From Acephala macrosclerotiorum (lineage: Eukaryota; Ascomycota; Leotiomycetes; Helotiales; Mollisiaceae), in contig MU119554.1 of NCBI GenBank assembly GCA_014904845.1, positions 1 to 47,019 of the forward strand: a stretch of DNA of 47,019 nt, in the 5' to 3' direction. Made by a program: the position numbers and the translations under genes. Below, piece by piece: positions 31,226-42,265 of this stretch; position 1 is the stretch's first letter, and the number at the start of each line of letters is the position of its first letter. The notes beneath the pieces are model-generated. The model saw only the letters and a list, made by a program, of their open reading frames with translations, made no database searches and was not told where the DNA came from.

Positions 31226-31579
31226 AGTTGAACAAGTCAACTTCCCGACCTCGGAAGAATTCATTACGAAGGAAAGAGATGAATGTTCCTGAAATCTTTG
31301 ATCATTGATAGTGCTGAATCGCTATTCCTTGCACCTGTGCAAAACAACCCATTAAAATACCCCCCCAGGCACGCAACCCACCAGGGCCTCATACTCCATA
31401 CGCCAATCCAAATCGCTCTCACCGACCAAAGATTGAACGCCTGCTGTCGAGTATCCCCTATTCCTACATCCAAGCATAAAATAATACAGTGCGCACAATG
31501 GTATATGGGGCAGAGTACTTGCGAAGCCGTTGCCAGCGGCCTTCAAGTCCTCAACCGTAAAAGCACAAACAGTAGGAAA
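31226..31579. other. 3' flank of maf1 and spacer
   Basis: No supported feature. Overlapping short frames on both strands have no domain. Confidence 0.4.
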
Positions 31580-32605
31580 TCAGTAGTCCATGTCCATCGA
31601 TGCAGATATCTCCTCACTCATACCTCGAACTGGACCCTTGTAAACTTGCTCATCAGCCTCGTCGTCTGCTTCATCGTCGTAGTCGTCGCAGAATTCGTCC
31701 CCGTCGAACATAACGTCGACATCATCTGCATCAACATCGTCGTTACTCCACATTGTAACGTCCTCTTCGTCCAGATCTGCATCTTCCTCATTAGCCAGAT
31801 TCGCTGCTTGATCACCTAGCCAGTATCTCGCCCTCTTGTTTGCACCGCTCTCAAATCCACTTGCACTTCTCTTCGGCATGGCGCTTCTCTGTCTAGGGCT
31901 GTGAGTCATAACTGGGACGCCTCGAACGTAGATATAGGCCACTCTCTTCAACTCCTTATTGAAGAAGAAATAATTCAGTGACCAAATAGCACCCTCGTCT
32001 TCCTCAAATGGCTCGTCGACTGGGGCCCAACAATAAACCGTGCACTCCTTAAGAGTCATTTCCTTGTCTATCAAGGACCACATTTGAGGGCCCCACGCCT
32101 GAGAGTTCGGAGACGCAGATGATGCTGTGGCATAGCTCGTCTGCGAAGGGACTTGAAGGGTCATACCTGCTGTACTTGGACGCAGGTTGTAGAGTGTCGA
32201 ATCGATGGTATTTATGACTGCCTTGAGGCTCCGTTCCTTGCGGAAATCGGTCGGTCGAAGAATGTGAGAGAAGTCATAGTCCGGATGGCTCGCATTAAGC
32301 GTGGCAATCAGGTATGCAAACGTACGGCGGCTTGACACCTGGCTCAACGGGCCAAAAGGACTAGATCGGGTTAAGTTCAGCGGTGATGGTCCTTCATCAT
32401 GGGGAGGTGAAACAGACGCCGACAATCGGAGCAGACTCTCGTATTGCGATTCCAAAGTGTTCTCAATATTCCGATACAATTTCTTATCAGAGCCTGCCGC
32501 CTTCGTGGTATACAGATCACAGCCTCCGATGACGCGACAGTCCGGCGTATCGAAGTTCAAGGCTGCTGAAACGTCATCCAGATCGCGGTTCGGTACGTAC
32601 TTCAT
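31580..32605 (-). CDS. maf1: Maf1, repressor of RNA polymerase III (341 aa)
   Basis: A single exon. Residues 1-50 match the Maf1 A box: MKYVPNRDLDDVSAALNF, FDTPDC, GGCDLYTTKAAGSDKKLY. Next come RRTFAYLIATLNASHPDYDF and LRPTDFRKE, then the B/C box region ECTVYCWAPVDEPFEED and IWSLNYFFFNKELKRVAY. The C-terminal ~90 residues are strongly acidic (Asp/Glu runs) after a short basic segment (KRSASG...KRARY) that may act as a nuclear signal. Maf1 binds Pol III and TFIIIB and shuts off tRNA and 5S transcription under stress or low nutrients, controlled through TOR/PKA phosphorylation in yeast. Length and block order are normal. Confidence 0.95.
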   Translation of the reverse strand: MKYVPNRDLDDVSAALNFDTPDCRVIGGCDLYTTKAAGSDKKLYRNIENTLESQYESLLRLSASVSPPHDEGPSPLNLTRSSPFGPLSQVSSRRTFAYLIATLNASHPDYDFSHILRPTDFRKERSLKAVINTIDSTLYNLRPSTAGMTLQVPSQTSYATASSASPNSQAWGPQMWSLIDKEMTLKECTVYCWAPVDEPFEEDEGAIWSLNYFFFNKELKRVAYIYVRGVPVMTHSPRQRSAMPKRSASGFESGANKRARYWLGDQAANLANEEDADLDEEDVTMWSNDDVDADDVDVMFDGDEFCDDYDDEADDEADEQVYKGPVRGMSEEISASMDMDY

Positions 32606-34087
32606 TTTTGCGGTTGGGTATGCGGTTTTCGTATGGCTGATCCTAAACTTGTTCGTATCAACGCTGAAGTGAGTATTGCGGCGCTCTTTCGAGAGGAGCT
32701 TGTGGCGAAAGATCCCGAGGTAGCTGGTAAGATGTCCTACGAAGCGCGGGACTCTTCAGACTCGGCGAACTGACGGTCCAGGAACTTGATCTCTCGAGTA
32801 TTGCGTGTGTGATTTGGCCTATCTGGCGGATGACAGCGTCTGCAGCGGTTCTGCAGCTGTGGTGTGTGCGATAGTCGTTGTATTACCTGCTGAGGCCAGA
32901 GGAACAAAGAGACCCTTCCGCTACTGGGTGTAGAGGACGAATCAAATTTGTGTCAAGGCTAGGCGCTTGCGCGTCTAGCAGGCGAAGGGCATAGTGAATT
33001 GAATGATATATTGTTCGTGATGATGGAAGATGGTGTCGAAGGTGAGGGTGAGTCGTTGAAGTGGAGAAGCTGGTGCGATGGCGATTTCCCAGGTCGGATC
33101 AGGCTTGACAAGAACGCTAGACCTATTCCGGGCTAGCCTAGTAGCCACTTCTACGCAAAGCTGACTGCTCTCACTGACCAATCACAACAGCACGAGGCCA
33201 AAGGGTAGGCCCTACCTAAAGATCGAACTGCTTGTAAAACACCGGAACTTGTAGGTAGATCTCAATGCATCCAAGACACATGCGTCGACGTCGTTTGAGT
33301 ATAGGTCGAAATGATTTACCCCTCATTTGTTGGAGGTCCGAATGATTTTCGCAGACCAGGGTGAGATTGTTCAAAGGGAATCAGTTTGCACGAATAGACA
33401 TCATCATTTATACCCAGGTTATGCCTGAGTGAGATTGCTCTCATTGATATCATACTTGCACAACCATGATTTGAATTTCGATGAAGAGCTGCTGAGTATC
33501 CGTATATATTCATGGGTGGATGCTATCTTGGTAATTGGTTGATGTTGGGATGCTAAGTATCCGAAGGACGAATAAGTCGAGGGTAGTAAGTATGGTAGAG
33601 TTGAATGCCTGATGGAAGCTGTTTGAAAGAGTCATAGAGCTGGGGAAGAGGCCAAGACTGTGTTGATAATTCAGGAAGTTCAGCATGGTTCAAGGTTCAA
33701 TGGACAGTGTCTCAAAAAGTACTTATCATTCAAGTAACCATCGTTCGTGAATCCTCGCAATGTAATAACGCCGGGTATGATGCCAGCCAGTCCCAAGCCC
33801 GAGAACGCCGTCAATGTCCCCGGTATGTGATGCCGGTGTCTTCTCCCTTTCCCTGCCCGGCCCTGATCGAAATGAACTTGTGTGGAAGGTAGAGGTGTCG
33901 TCAAAGAAGTTGTTAAAGAATGCCAGAGTTAACCAGACCATTGATAAATAGCTGATCATCCTAGAGAATCACGAAATCTCAGATTAGCACGCATAACAGA
34001 GCAAAAGTATCCTGAAATCTGATATGCATTGACTGAGCACCTAACGCCTTCTGCCCATATGTTTGATATACATGGAATATTCGTGCT
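32606..34087. other. 1.5-kb region between maf1 and the AP-1 sigma gene
   Basis: Upstream region of maf1 followed by unassigned sequence. A minus-strand frame at 33959-33726 begins with a hydrophobic stretch (MISYLSMVWLTLAFF) but then loses any pattern; not called. Confidence 0.4.
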
Positions 34088-34930
34088 TCACATAATCTTC
34101 GTGACCTCTTCATCGACCTGGTGTAGGGGCATTTCGTGTCAGTGAATGGGAGGATGTGGGATGGAGGGTCAACAATGCTCAACAACTTCGAGCCGAGCCC
34201 TTAGCACACTACATTCCACTTACCTCCGTATCCTCTATCGAATCTTGTGCTGATATTACTCTGAGCACGTTCTTCTTGCTGCTCTCCTGCATTTCTCCTG
34301 CTAGCAGTAATTCGTCCAGGATGAAGTATGCCTTTTGAAAGTTGAAGATCTGCGAAGTATCAGCGTTTCGTTCTGAGGACCGACATTGCCCTTATCCATG
34401 AGCATACAATATCTAACTAGGGACATGTCAGCGTCTGGTTGTATGTTCAGTTGGAGCTTCTGCCTACCTCGCACACATTGCCGTAGTACTTGTCCATCTG
34501 CTCGACATATCTGTGGACGATTTCGAGAGTAATAAGCTCGTTATCGGTCGAAGCACAGCCAGCGATAAAGAAGAGGGAAGCATATCGTCGATAAACTATC
34601 TTCGAATCTGCAAAATTTCTGTAAGCAACTTGCATGAACAGCAGCCAAGGAAGCCAACCTTTGTACTCCAAGAAATTACACATCCTCGTCCGCCGTGCCA
34701 GCACAAGTTGGGAAACATCCTTGATGATTTTTGCCTTCTCCTTTGGTGATAGTGTTGTGAACCACTTCGCGAGCCTCTGTTGACCGCCTTCAGCATTTGT
34801 CCTGGAGCTCAAGAATGTGAATGGAGGAGACGTACGACTTTGCCCTGCCGTGAGAGCAGAATCAGGTAGCTGCATCATGTTAGGTACATTTCAGTCATTC
34901 ATGCATCACGAAAACTTACTTGATAGCCAT
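34088..34930 (-). CDS. aps1: AP-1 clathrin adaptor sigma subunit (7 exons incl. a 9-nt exon, 155 aa)
   Basis: Exons 34930-34920, 34869-34836, 34776-34659, 34607-34468, 34416-34408, 34349-34224 and 34117-34088; introns 50, 59, 51, 51, 58 and 106 nt; total 468 nt in frame. Family blocks: [105 protein letters not shown], and the tail [12 protein letters not shown] (hyphens mark junctions). TTAGATATT (LDI) is an exon of only nine bases between CTAG and GTATGC. Sigma-1 with gamma, beta and mu forms AP-1 at the trans-Golgi and endosomes. The ELDIIFNF sequence and the extended tail fit sigma-1 better than sigma-2. Confidence 0.92.
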
Positions 34931-35375
34931 CTTCGCAGACGGCAGGTGTAGATGTAGATGTAGGGCTTCTTGAAGGTTTCGTGGGTGATGGTGTCTTTGC
35001 AAGGATGATACAACGGCGCTGTCTCGGACATGCAGGCGGAAAGACCCCTCCTCCGAGTGGGTTATCGCGGCCTTCAAGAATTTAGGATTTGCTCACTAAT
35101 TAAATCTGCACAACCTTCCACATTGCGCCCTTCTTGTACATACTTGCTATCTATCATTTCACTCCTAGTGCATATTCATTCATGACCAAGGGATTTCATT
35201 CAGGTCTACTTTCTCTACAATAACGAGTAACGCGACATTCACTGCATTGATTTTGCGACTGCCCCACCATTCAATCCTCAAGTCCTTCCATTTCTTTACC
35301 CACGATAATTCCTAGAAATCGAGTATCTTTTACCTACCGTCTACTGGTAGATTGTTCATCTACGCCCCGGCAATC
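34931..35375. promoter_or_regulatory. Shared divergent promoter of aps1 and the GCLM gene
   Basis: 445 nt separate the two start codons. No clear TATA box; a short repeat of GTAGAT units (GTAGATGTAGATGTAG) lies near 34950. Confidence 0.4.
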
Positions 35376-36380
35376 ATGACGCGACTAATCCTCTCGACCT
35401 CGTGTGTATCTTCGAATCCCTAAGAGTGGTGATCTCATACTAACACCCCTCCCTCGGTCAGTAATATCATGACCGGTGGTCCTTCGATTATAAGAAAACC
35501 AGGGTCAGACCGATCAAACCTCGAACTTACAAATTCATTACGAAGCAATTTTCTTGCTGCACAACAAGACTATTCTCCTCCCCTCTCTGCGACGAACGGC
35601 AGTAGCCGCGATAGCTATGATGAAGACCAACCCTCACACCGGCCACAAGCCTCAGTTTGGACTGCGCGTGATGGTTCCGACTATTATATACCGAAGATAG
35701 ACTGGTCAGTGTCCGGTCTGGCGGAGGAACCAAGCCAGTATGACATTACACTCAAGTTATTCTACTTAAAGGGTGCGGATATCAAAGACAGAGCACAACA
35801 TACCAAAGATGCGGTAAATCTAGTACTGAAGGAATTGGGAGTACCTTCGATTGATCTTCTCATCATATCATTCCCAGGGATGTCCTTTGACGGTGACTGC
35901 GAATGGGAAGCAGACAAGAAGAATTCGGCCCAAGGGAACGACGAAGAAGAAATTAGGTCATGGCCAGTCCTCGAGGAGCTACACAACAAAGGCATTGTCA
36001 AGAAGTTGGGCTTGGCAGAATTTGGCAGTGAGAAATTGTCACGCTTTCTTGCACGAGTCAAGGTGCGGCCGCAAGTTGACCAAGTCAATGTCAAGGACTG
36101 CTGCAATGTTCCTCCACCATTGCTAAAGCTCGCGAAGAAGGAACAAATCGAGCTCTTGACGCATAATGATTGTACGGACATCCTTCCAAGCGGGACTTTG
36201 AGAGAGCTGTTAGGCCAAGGCGTGAGAGGCGCTGGCATTCTTTCTGAGACCAAGAGGGGTATTGACGGCATGAAGGGTGATTTGACGCCGGAGTGGGTCG
36301 TCAAGTACACTGCTGTTGTTCGAGATAGGGGAGTAATCGAAAACAAGGGGTATTTTGCGGTTGCAGAGTTGAGGGAGTGA
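35376..36380 (+). CDS. Glutamate-cysteine ligase modifier (regulatory) subunit (2 exons, 314 aa)
   Basis: Exons 35376-35401 and 35462-36380; intron 60 nt (GTGTGT...ACTAAC...TCAG). Exon 1 adds MTRLILSTS, which continues as NIMTGG, the usual opening of fungal members. The protein is an aldo/keto-reductase-like barrel: YDITLKLFYL, IDLLIISFPG, WPVLEELHNKGIVKKLGLAEF, then VRPQVDQVNVKDCCNVPP and IELLTHND, which closely resemble human GCLM (QVNLASCCVMPP, LLTHND). GCLM activates the catalytic subunit in the first step of glutathione synthesis in the cytosol and is not itself a reductase. The matching catalytic-subunit gene is not in this window. Without exon 1 the frame would start at an internal Met (35469) and lack the conserved first strand. 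Confidence 0.9.
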
Positions 36381-36577
36381 TGGTTGAATGTCCCAAAGTG
36401 CGAAGGACAATCGGGATGACGATTGAATGAACCAACGATGGTGGGCCTTTCTTACGCCAAGTATATATGGTGTTCGGCGTATAGTCTTTGGAAATACCTT
36501 TGCGCGAAACTGCGAGAACATAGACAGAGCTTTATTCCATAGAACGCCAGAGCCATGCCTTGTAGTGAGCATTGAAA

Positions 36578-37402
36578 TCAACCTATCATGCTTCTCTTCC
36601 TACCCCTCATCCTAACATCCTCCAGCTTCTTAAGTACAACATTTGCACCCTTGAAGCTCTTTCCGTACGCAGCTAGAACTTCCTTGAACAATCTCTCTGC
36701 TCTAGGATGTGTACTTCCAAATGCTCGTTCCAGAACATATAAATCCACAGCCCTATCCTCATCCGCCATACTCTGACTCGCAAGCCCGAAATCAATCAAC
36801 ACAATCTCTCCTTGCAGCATTCCCTTTCCATCTTCGCTCGTCCCCTTGTCCCAAGGCCGTAACATCAAATTACTCGTCGTCAAATCCCCATGAACAATAC
36901 CAACACCATGCATCCGTCCAACCGCACTCCCAACCCTCCCCATCAACTCCACCAATTCCCCTTCCTCTTGTCCCTCCCCCACACCAGCATCCTTCCTCCT
37001 CCTCAGCCACTCATTTAACCTAACCCTCACCACCTCCCCCTCAATCCACTCAATAGCCAACCATCCCTTCGCCTCATCCAAACTATACACCGCAGGAACT
37101 GGCACACCTTCTTTCCTACACTTCACCAACACTCTCGCTTCTGATAATATCCGGTGTTTTGTTAATCGGACATCGAGGATGGGGTGGCGGTATGGTTTTG
37201 AAGGGCGGTATTTCAGGGCGCAGGGTAATGAGGGGATGAGGAAGGTTGATTTATAGAGGAGGGCTTCGGCGCCTTGGGTTATGAGTGTTGGTGGGGTTGT
37301 GGAGGGGTAGGTTAGGATTTGTGGGAGGGGAGCGGAAGGAGTTGAGTTGCTTGGAGGTTGTGAGGATATAGGCTCGATTGGAGGGATTGTTGGGACTTCC
37401 AT
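36578..37402 (-). CDS. bud32: Bud32 (PRPK), KEOPS/EKC complex kinase (274 aa)
   Basis: One exon. Bud32-specific features: GAEALLYKSTFL (44-55) as nucleotide loop, lysine in ALKYRPSKPYRHPILD (62-77), LTKHRILSEARVLVKC, GVPVPAVY, catalytic loop HGDLTTSN (171-178), DFG (204-206) in IDFGLAS, EDRAVDLYVLERA and the C-terminal basic segment RMRGRKRS. Bud32 is a small atypical kinase/ATPase in KEOPS with Kae1, Cgi121 and Pcc1, needed for the t6A37 modification of ANN-decoding tRNAs and for telomere upkeep. The N-terminal ~35 residues are Pro/Ser-rich and longer than in yeast. Convergent with the GCLM gene, 197 nt between stops. Confidence 0.95.
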   Translation of the reverse strand: MEVPTIPPIEPISSQPPSNSTPSAPLPQILTYPSTTPPTLITQGAEALLYKSTFLIPSLPCALKYRPSKPYRHPILDVRLTKHRILSEARVLVKCRKEGVPVPAVYSLDEAKGWLAIEWIEGEVVRVRLNEWLRRRKDAGVGEGQEEGELVELMGRVGSAVGRMHGVGIVHGDLTTSNLMLRPWDKGTSEDGKGMLQGEIVLIDFGLASQSMADEDRAVDLYVLERAFGSTHPRAERLFKEVLAAYGKSFKGANVVLKKLEDVRMRGRKRSMIG

Positions 37403-37945
37403 CTTGACTGTCTTGCAGACAGAAGCAGTATAATTTGTGAGGTATAGGCAGTGATGTTGTCGACCTTCGCAGCTGCATGTAATAATTTTGCGGTTATCTA
37501 ATCGCGGGGGGCTTTCTTAACATCCTCAGGCATCCAGATGTTCAGGGGTCTTCAGTCGCATGACAAGTCAGAGCGACATGATCCATCTGCAACAGCCTTC
37601 TTTCCATCACAAAAGCATCAAGAATCTCAAGTATCCCATCTCACATTCACAGCAAACCATTTCTTACAATTCCATTCTCTCTAGAATGCCTTTTCAACGC
37701 TTTAACGCCAATCATCACATGTCCAATAACCCATCTGCAAGTGCCAGGGTGCAAGTCTCACGATTGGCTCTCACCGCACATTCAACTCCCACACCAGGCG
37801 CCGCCTCTGCCTTCACGTTGCGTTGCCTCCATGAATTCCGTCATCTTTTGCCTCCTCCCATACTCAAATCCACACGATTCCTTTTCTACAGGAATTACAA
37901 AATGCTCTAGTTAAAAATTTACCCACATCAAACTGACATGCCCAA
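37403..37945. promoter_or_regulatory. Divergent promoter between bud32 and the coiled-coil gene
   Basis: 543 nt. A plus-strand frame of 116 codons (37560-37910) is His/Ser/Asn-rich with no domain and sits in the likely leader; I do not call it. Confidence 0.35.
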
Positions 37946-38665
37946 ATGGCAGAAGCAAGCGACCTGCCCCTCCTAACCCTCATCCTCCTCCTCTTGACCG
38001 CCATTGTCTGCCTCCTAGTCCTCTTCCAAGTCGGCGCAACGTACACATCCGCATACCTTGCCGCACCTTCCGAGATAACGACGTTTATCGACGCGGTGGA
38101 TTTCTCGATACAGGAGAATGAGAGTTTAGATAAGGATGTAGGGAAGGTGCAGAGGTTAGAGGATAAATTGAGATTGAATAAGTTGTTGAGGGAGATTCAG
38201 AAGTGTGGAGATGATTTGAGGGAGGATTTGAATGGTCTGTTGTTTGAGGAGGGGGGAACGAGGATTAGGAGTGGTGCGAGGTTGTTGTGGGCGAATAGGA
38301 GGAAGAGGCTGGAGGAGAGAGTTAGGAGGTTGGATTTGTTAAGGATGAGGTTTCTGGTGGTTTATATGGGTTTGGTTGCAGCGAAGGGAACGCCGGAGAA
38401 GGAGGAGAAGAGCTTGGAGAAGTTACACATCCCGAAAGCACCTGGACGACCACCCATATTGCATGCGATTACGGAGGGACATGCGAGGAGACCGCCATTG
38501 AGGAGGTTGACGACACAGGGCGCGACTACAATGGGACATAATGAGAAGAATGTGGGAAGCCCGCAGAGGATGGGATGGGCTGGTGTAGTGCAAGAGCTCC
38601 AAAATTCTCCTCTCATGCACAAGAGGCATGCGAGTATCGAGAGCGCGCTCAGCAAGACGGGGTGA
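37946..38665 (+). CDS. Membrane-anchored coiled-coil protein of unknown function (239 aa)
   Basis: A single exon from an ATG in good context (CCAAATGG). Residues 8-30 are a strong hydrophobic anchor (LPLLTLILLLLTAIVCLLVLF). Residues about 50-135 are charged, with heptad-like leucines (VQRLEDKLRLNKLLREIQ, RLEERVRRLDLLRMRFL), so a coiled coil is likely. A short hydrophobic patch (FLVVYMGLVAA) follows, then a basic Pro/Arg-rich tail. This is a one-pass membrane protein with a cytosolic helical body or a signal-anchored protein. Composition and length support real coding. I do not recognise a family. Confidence 0.7.
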   Translation: MAEASDLPLLTLILLLLTAIVCLLVLFQVGATYTSAYLAAPSEITTFIDAVDFSIQENESLDKDVGKVQRLEDKLRLNKLLREIQKCGDDLREDLNGLLFEEGGTRIRSGARLLWANRRKRLEERVRRLDLLRMRFLVVYMGLVAAKGTPEKEEKSLEKLHIPKAPGRPPILHAITEGHARRPPLRRLTTQGATTMGHNEKNVGSPQRMGWAGVVQELQNSPLMHKRHASIESALSKTG

Positions 38666-39560
38666 AAATGGAAGTGGTGCACTGCTCCTCGGCCACCCCC
38701 AAAAAGACCATTTTACGACTCACCGCGACATAAGGACAGCTCGCCAATTAGAGAGGAGGATTTCATACGGTTCATCGGGCGTCAAGGTTTTCACACTATC
38801 ATCACCATCAAAGTCCACCACCGGGACCATTTCCTAGCCTACACTTCCAATCCCTACCCACAATCACGAATACCACGATATCAAGACCTTCAATGTCTTG
38901 ACGAATTACCACGACCCCTCAATCCCATTATCACGATCCAATTTCAGTCACAGTCATAAATCACGAACCACGAGCCACGATTCACGACAGCATTTAGAAG
39001 ACGGAGTCATGAGGAAGGTGTATGCAGTATAGGAAGTTCTATGCATAGCGTTGAAGATTTAAGATACCCCCTGTTTTAGAATAGTTGCTTTACATGTCAT
39101 TAATACACATATCACTTACACCATGAATTCGTGCTCTGGCTACTTTGTGCTCAACCTGTGAAAAGAAGGCTGCTTTTGAAATGATTAAGATGTCCCACGC
39201 CACATAAAGGTCCATTAAGCCCTGACACATTCATGTCTTCTCTTTCAACACGCTGAATTCGCCCAGATAATTCCATTTTACAATTGCTTCCTGACTGTTG
39301 AACCATAGCTTCGATACAGTTGATCAATGGTGTACTGGCCCTAGCCCAAAGCAGTGTAGCGAGCCCCGCCGACTTCGCTCGGCCATCCATCCTTATATCA
39401 AAATCTCACCCCGCCATCCCTCTCTCTTCTTCATTACCACAACCACAACCTCCCCATTGCCCTCCAAAATCCTCAATTGAACTCCTCAAACCTCATTGAG
39501 CTTAAGAAACAAGGTGTAGACTGTTAGCACGCACTTCCATTGCTTCTCAGTCACACCACA
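38666..39560. other. Region between the coiled-coil gene and the ACS transporter
   Basis: 3' flank with a CACGA repeat cluster (listed separately), then the promoter of the transporter. No supported frame. Confidence 0.4.
38865..38987 (+). repeat. Cluster of eight CACGA motifs
   Basis: CACGA occurs at 38865, 38874, 38910, 38932, 38962, 38969, 38976 and 38983. The last four are spaced exactly 7 bp. Chance expectation for a pentamer in 123 bp is far below one. Could be a decayed minisatellite or a protein-binding array in the 3' flank. Confidence 0.6.
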
Positions 39561-41378
39561 ATGGCTGAAGCTGTTGGGGATGACAAAATTGCAGACATGC
39601 ATGAGTCTTCACATCAATTGGGTGAGGATGGGGGTGAAGGGAGTAAAGATGTGGATATGAGTGAAAGAGATGGGGGTGAGAATGGGTTTGAGGTTGAGGA
39701 TGTTGATGTTGCGAGTGTTGAGAGGGTTTACAGGTATGTGGATGGAATTTTGAGTGGAGTCTATGTAGGAGATGTACTGATGAGAAGTAGGAAAATTGAT
39801 CGGAGGATTATTCCAGGTATTTTGAAACTATGCACTCATACCCAATTTAAGTATGAGTCTCTAACACTCTCAAGCATTCTGGATTTTATACTTCCTCTGC
39901 TCTGCAATCCGCTCTAACGTCGGCCTCGCTCAAACTATGAACTCCTCGTCCGGCCACGATCTTGAACAAGTCCTCCACCTGACTGCCAAGCAGACTTCCA
40001 CAGCTCTGGCGCTGTTTTATGTCGCTTATGTTGTGTTTGACTTCCCGAGCAATCTCATCATGACGAGACTCAGTCCTAGGGTGTGGATGAGTCGTATCGT
40101 GCTTGCCGTCGGCATCATTGGTGCCTGTTTTGCAGCTGTCAAGGCAGCTTGGAGTCTGCTACTTCTGAGATTCCTGCTGGGTGTTGTGATTGCTGGGATG
40201 TGGCCAGGCATGGCTTACTATCTCACACTCTTCTACCCACCTTCTCGCACCGGAAAACGAATCGGCATGTACTTCACAGCTTCTCAAATCTCGGCAGCGG
40301 TCGTGGGCCTCGTTTCAGCAGGCTTCCAAAAGATGGATGGATTAGGTGGTCTCGTCGGCTTCCAGTGGATGTTCTTGCTCTACGGTCTTTGTGGCATCAT
40401 CCTTGGCTTCATTCTGCTTTGGTGGCTGCCAGATAGACCTCTGCCTCCTGGAGAGCTAAAGAAAGCCCATACTGGTTACATGAAGTGGCTTCCTACTTCA
40501 CCGCCAGTCCTTACCGGCGAGGATGCTGAGATACACTACCGAGATCTCTCCCGAGTCTACCACCCCCGGCCATGGAATCTCAAGGATCTCGGGTATGTGT
40601 TGATTGATTGGCGCCTCTGGCCTTTAGTCCTCATGTACTTCGGAGTAGTTGGTGTTGGTATTGGGACTCAGTTGTACGGCACAGTGATCATTTCTGGAAT
40701 CAACTCAAGCTTCTCCGGGGTCACCTTGAGTTTATTATTCGCTCCAATCTGGGTGGTGAGTTGGACCTCCTCATCTGCGTAGATCTCTTTTAACATTTCC
40801 AGATGGACGCCATCGCCATCCTCCTGGTTACCCCAATCTCTGACCGTTTCCACCACTATCGAGCCCTCTTCTTCTCCCTCGCCGTCTGCATCCAAATCGC
40901 TGGTCTCTTGACCACCACCTTCGCTCCACGCTCCCAACCCTGGGCACGATACGGCGGCCTCCTCATGGTCGGCTTCGGACTTGGTCCCACGGTCCCGATT
41001 TGCATGACCTGGACAAACGAGATCTTCCAGAGACGCCACGGAGAAGTTGGCGTCGCAGCAGCATCTGCTCTTGTTTCCGGCCTCGGGAACTTGGGTAGTA
41101 TCATGACAACCTATGCTCTCTATACGGGCTGGCCTGAAGATGCCAAGGAGGGTCCTCACCAATATCGGAAGTCCAATCTCACCATGATTGGGATACTGTG
41201 CCTGAGTATTGTTAGTAGCATCGCTATGACGGTGCTGCTTAAGCTCGTGGGGAACAAGCCAAGTAGCAAGATTCTGAGCAGCGGCAGCTCGGCTACTGAG
41301 GGCAATCAATTCCAGGATGGAGCTGCGCGACGTGAGCTGCAGCAACGAGGATTCGGGAGAATGTGGTGGAGCAAGTAG
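39561..41378 (+). CDS. MFS transporter, anion:cation symporter (ACS/Dal5-like) family (3 exons, 570 aa)
   Basis: Exons 39561-39816, 39875-40755 and 40803-41378; introns 58 nt (CTAAC...CAAG) and 47 nt; total 1713 nt in frame. About 70 acidic N-terminal residues precede the family block RKIDRRIIP-AFWILYFLC across intron 1, then RSNVGLAQTMN, TSTALALFYVAYVVFDFPSN, RFLLGVVIAGMWPGMAYYL and FYPPSRTGKRIGMYFTASQ, and after intron 2 MDAIAILLVTPISDR. This is the Dal5/Tna1/Vht1-type group, which imports organic anions such as allantoate, nicotinate or vitamins with protons. The substrate is not readable. The sequence around intron 1 confirms the splice, since the unspliced frame stops early. Confidence 0.9.
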
Positions 41379-42265
41379 GCTCACCCGTCCTCAATCAGCA
41401 TCAGTACTCTTCTCCATTGAAGAGTGGGGACGAGTCTTCAACAGACACTGGAAAGAGTTGGATCTTGCCGTTGCATTTGTTATTCCTTTCTGACCGAATT
41501 TCTTGTTTCTTTTGTCATACTAAAGGGACTTCAACGCCCTCGAGCGTTTGCTTTTGTGCCTGGTTTTTAGCGAAGATACCCATCACGCGTTTGTATATGC
41601 TATCATTCAGTGGCTGCGGCCCTGACAGCAGAAATGCCTTCTGCGCTACTGCTGGGACGGCGTATTGGACTAGGACGGCAGCTAGCGACAATGTTTTGCG
41701 CTATCGTTGGCTGTCGTCCGTGGGATTTGATTTTTGTTTGAGAAGTATATACTTATACACATTTACGCGGAGTAGACGAGGGTCGGAAATACGATGTTGT
41801 TGTATCTGCTCATTGATGTTCTTTGCCGATATTGAAGTGTTCTGATCTTGCCGCGTGACTGCCAAAGTCTCTAGATTTTAAAGCTTAAGTATTGCGGAAG
41901 TTCTCAAGCTTTCAAGTATTACTTCCCTTGTTTGTAAAGCTGATGATTCTCTCCGCAAAGCTTCTCATGGAGCGGGTCCTGTCCGAAGGCGGTTAGCGAG
42001 GACATACCCTTGCAATTGGACTTATGCCTAAATACTTTGCACACTCTTTCGGCTAGCGCAAGTTATGATTTGCCTGACCAAGGGTAAAGTTAAACATTGC
42101 GCCAAAGCTGTTTTCCGCTATCAAACAAGCATTTAATCATTCAAGTGATATAGTTGCGATCCCACCAGACGAGGCACCCCGTGAGTCCATCATTCGAGGA
42201 AGATCACATCTCTAGGAGTAGATAAGCACCGCGTCAGGCTATATCTTCACAAGCACCATCAATTT
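41379..42265. other. Spacer between the ACS transporter and HET relic 2
   Basis: 3' flank of the transporter; frames here have no domain. Nothing else seen. Confidence 0.4.

Noticed and set aside
33680..33959. Possible small secreted protein on the minus strand starting MISYLSMVW
   Set aside because: Hydrophobic start but no coherent continuation in the same or a spliced frame.
37560..37910. 116-codon plus-strand frame before the coiled-coil gene
   Set aside because: Low-complexity His/Ser/Asn content; sits in a divergent promoter.
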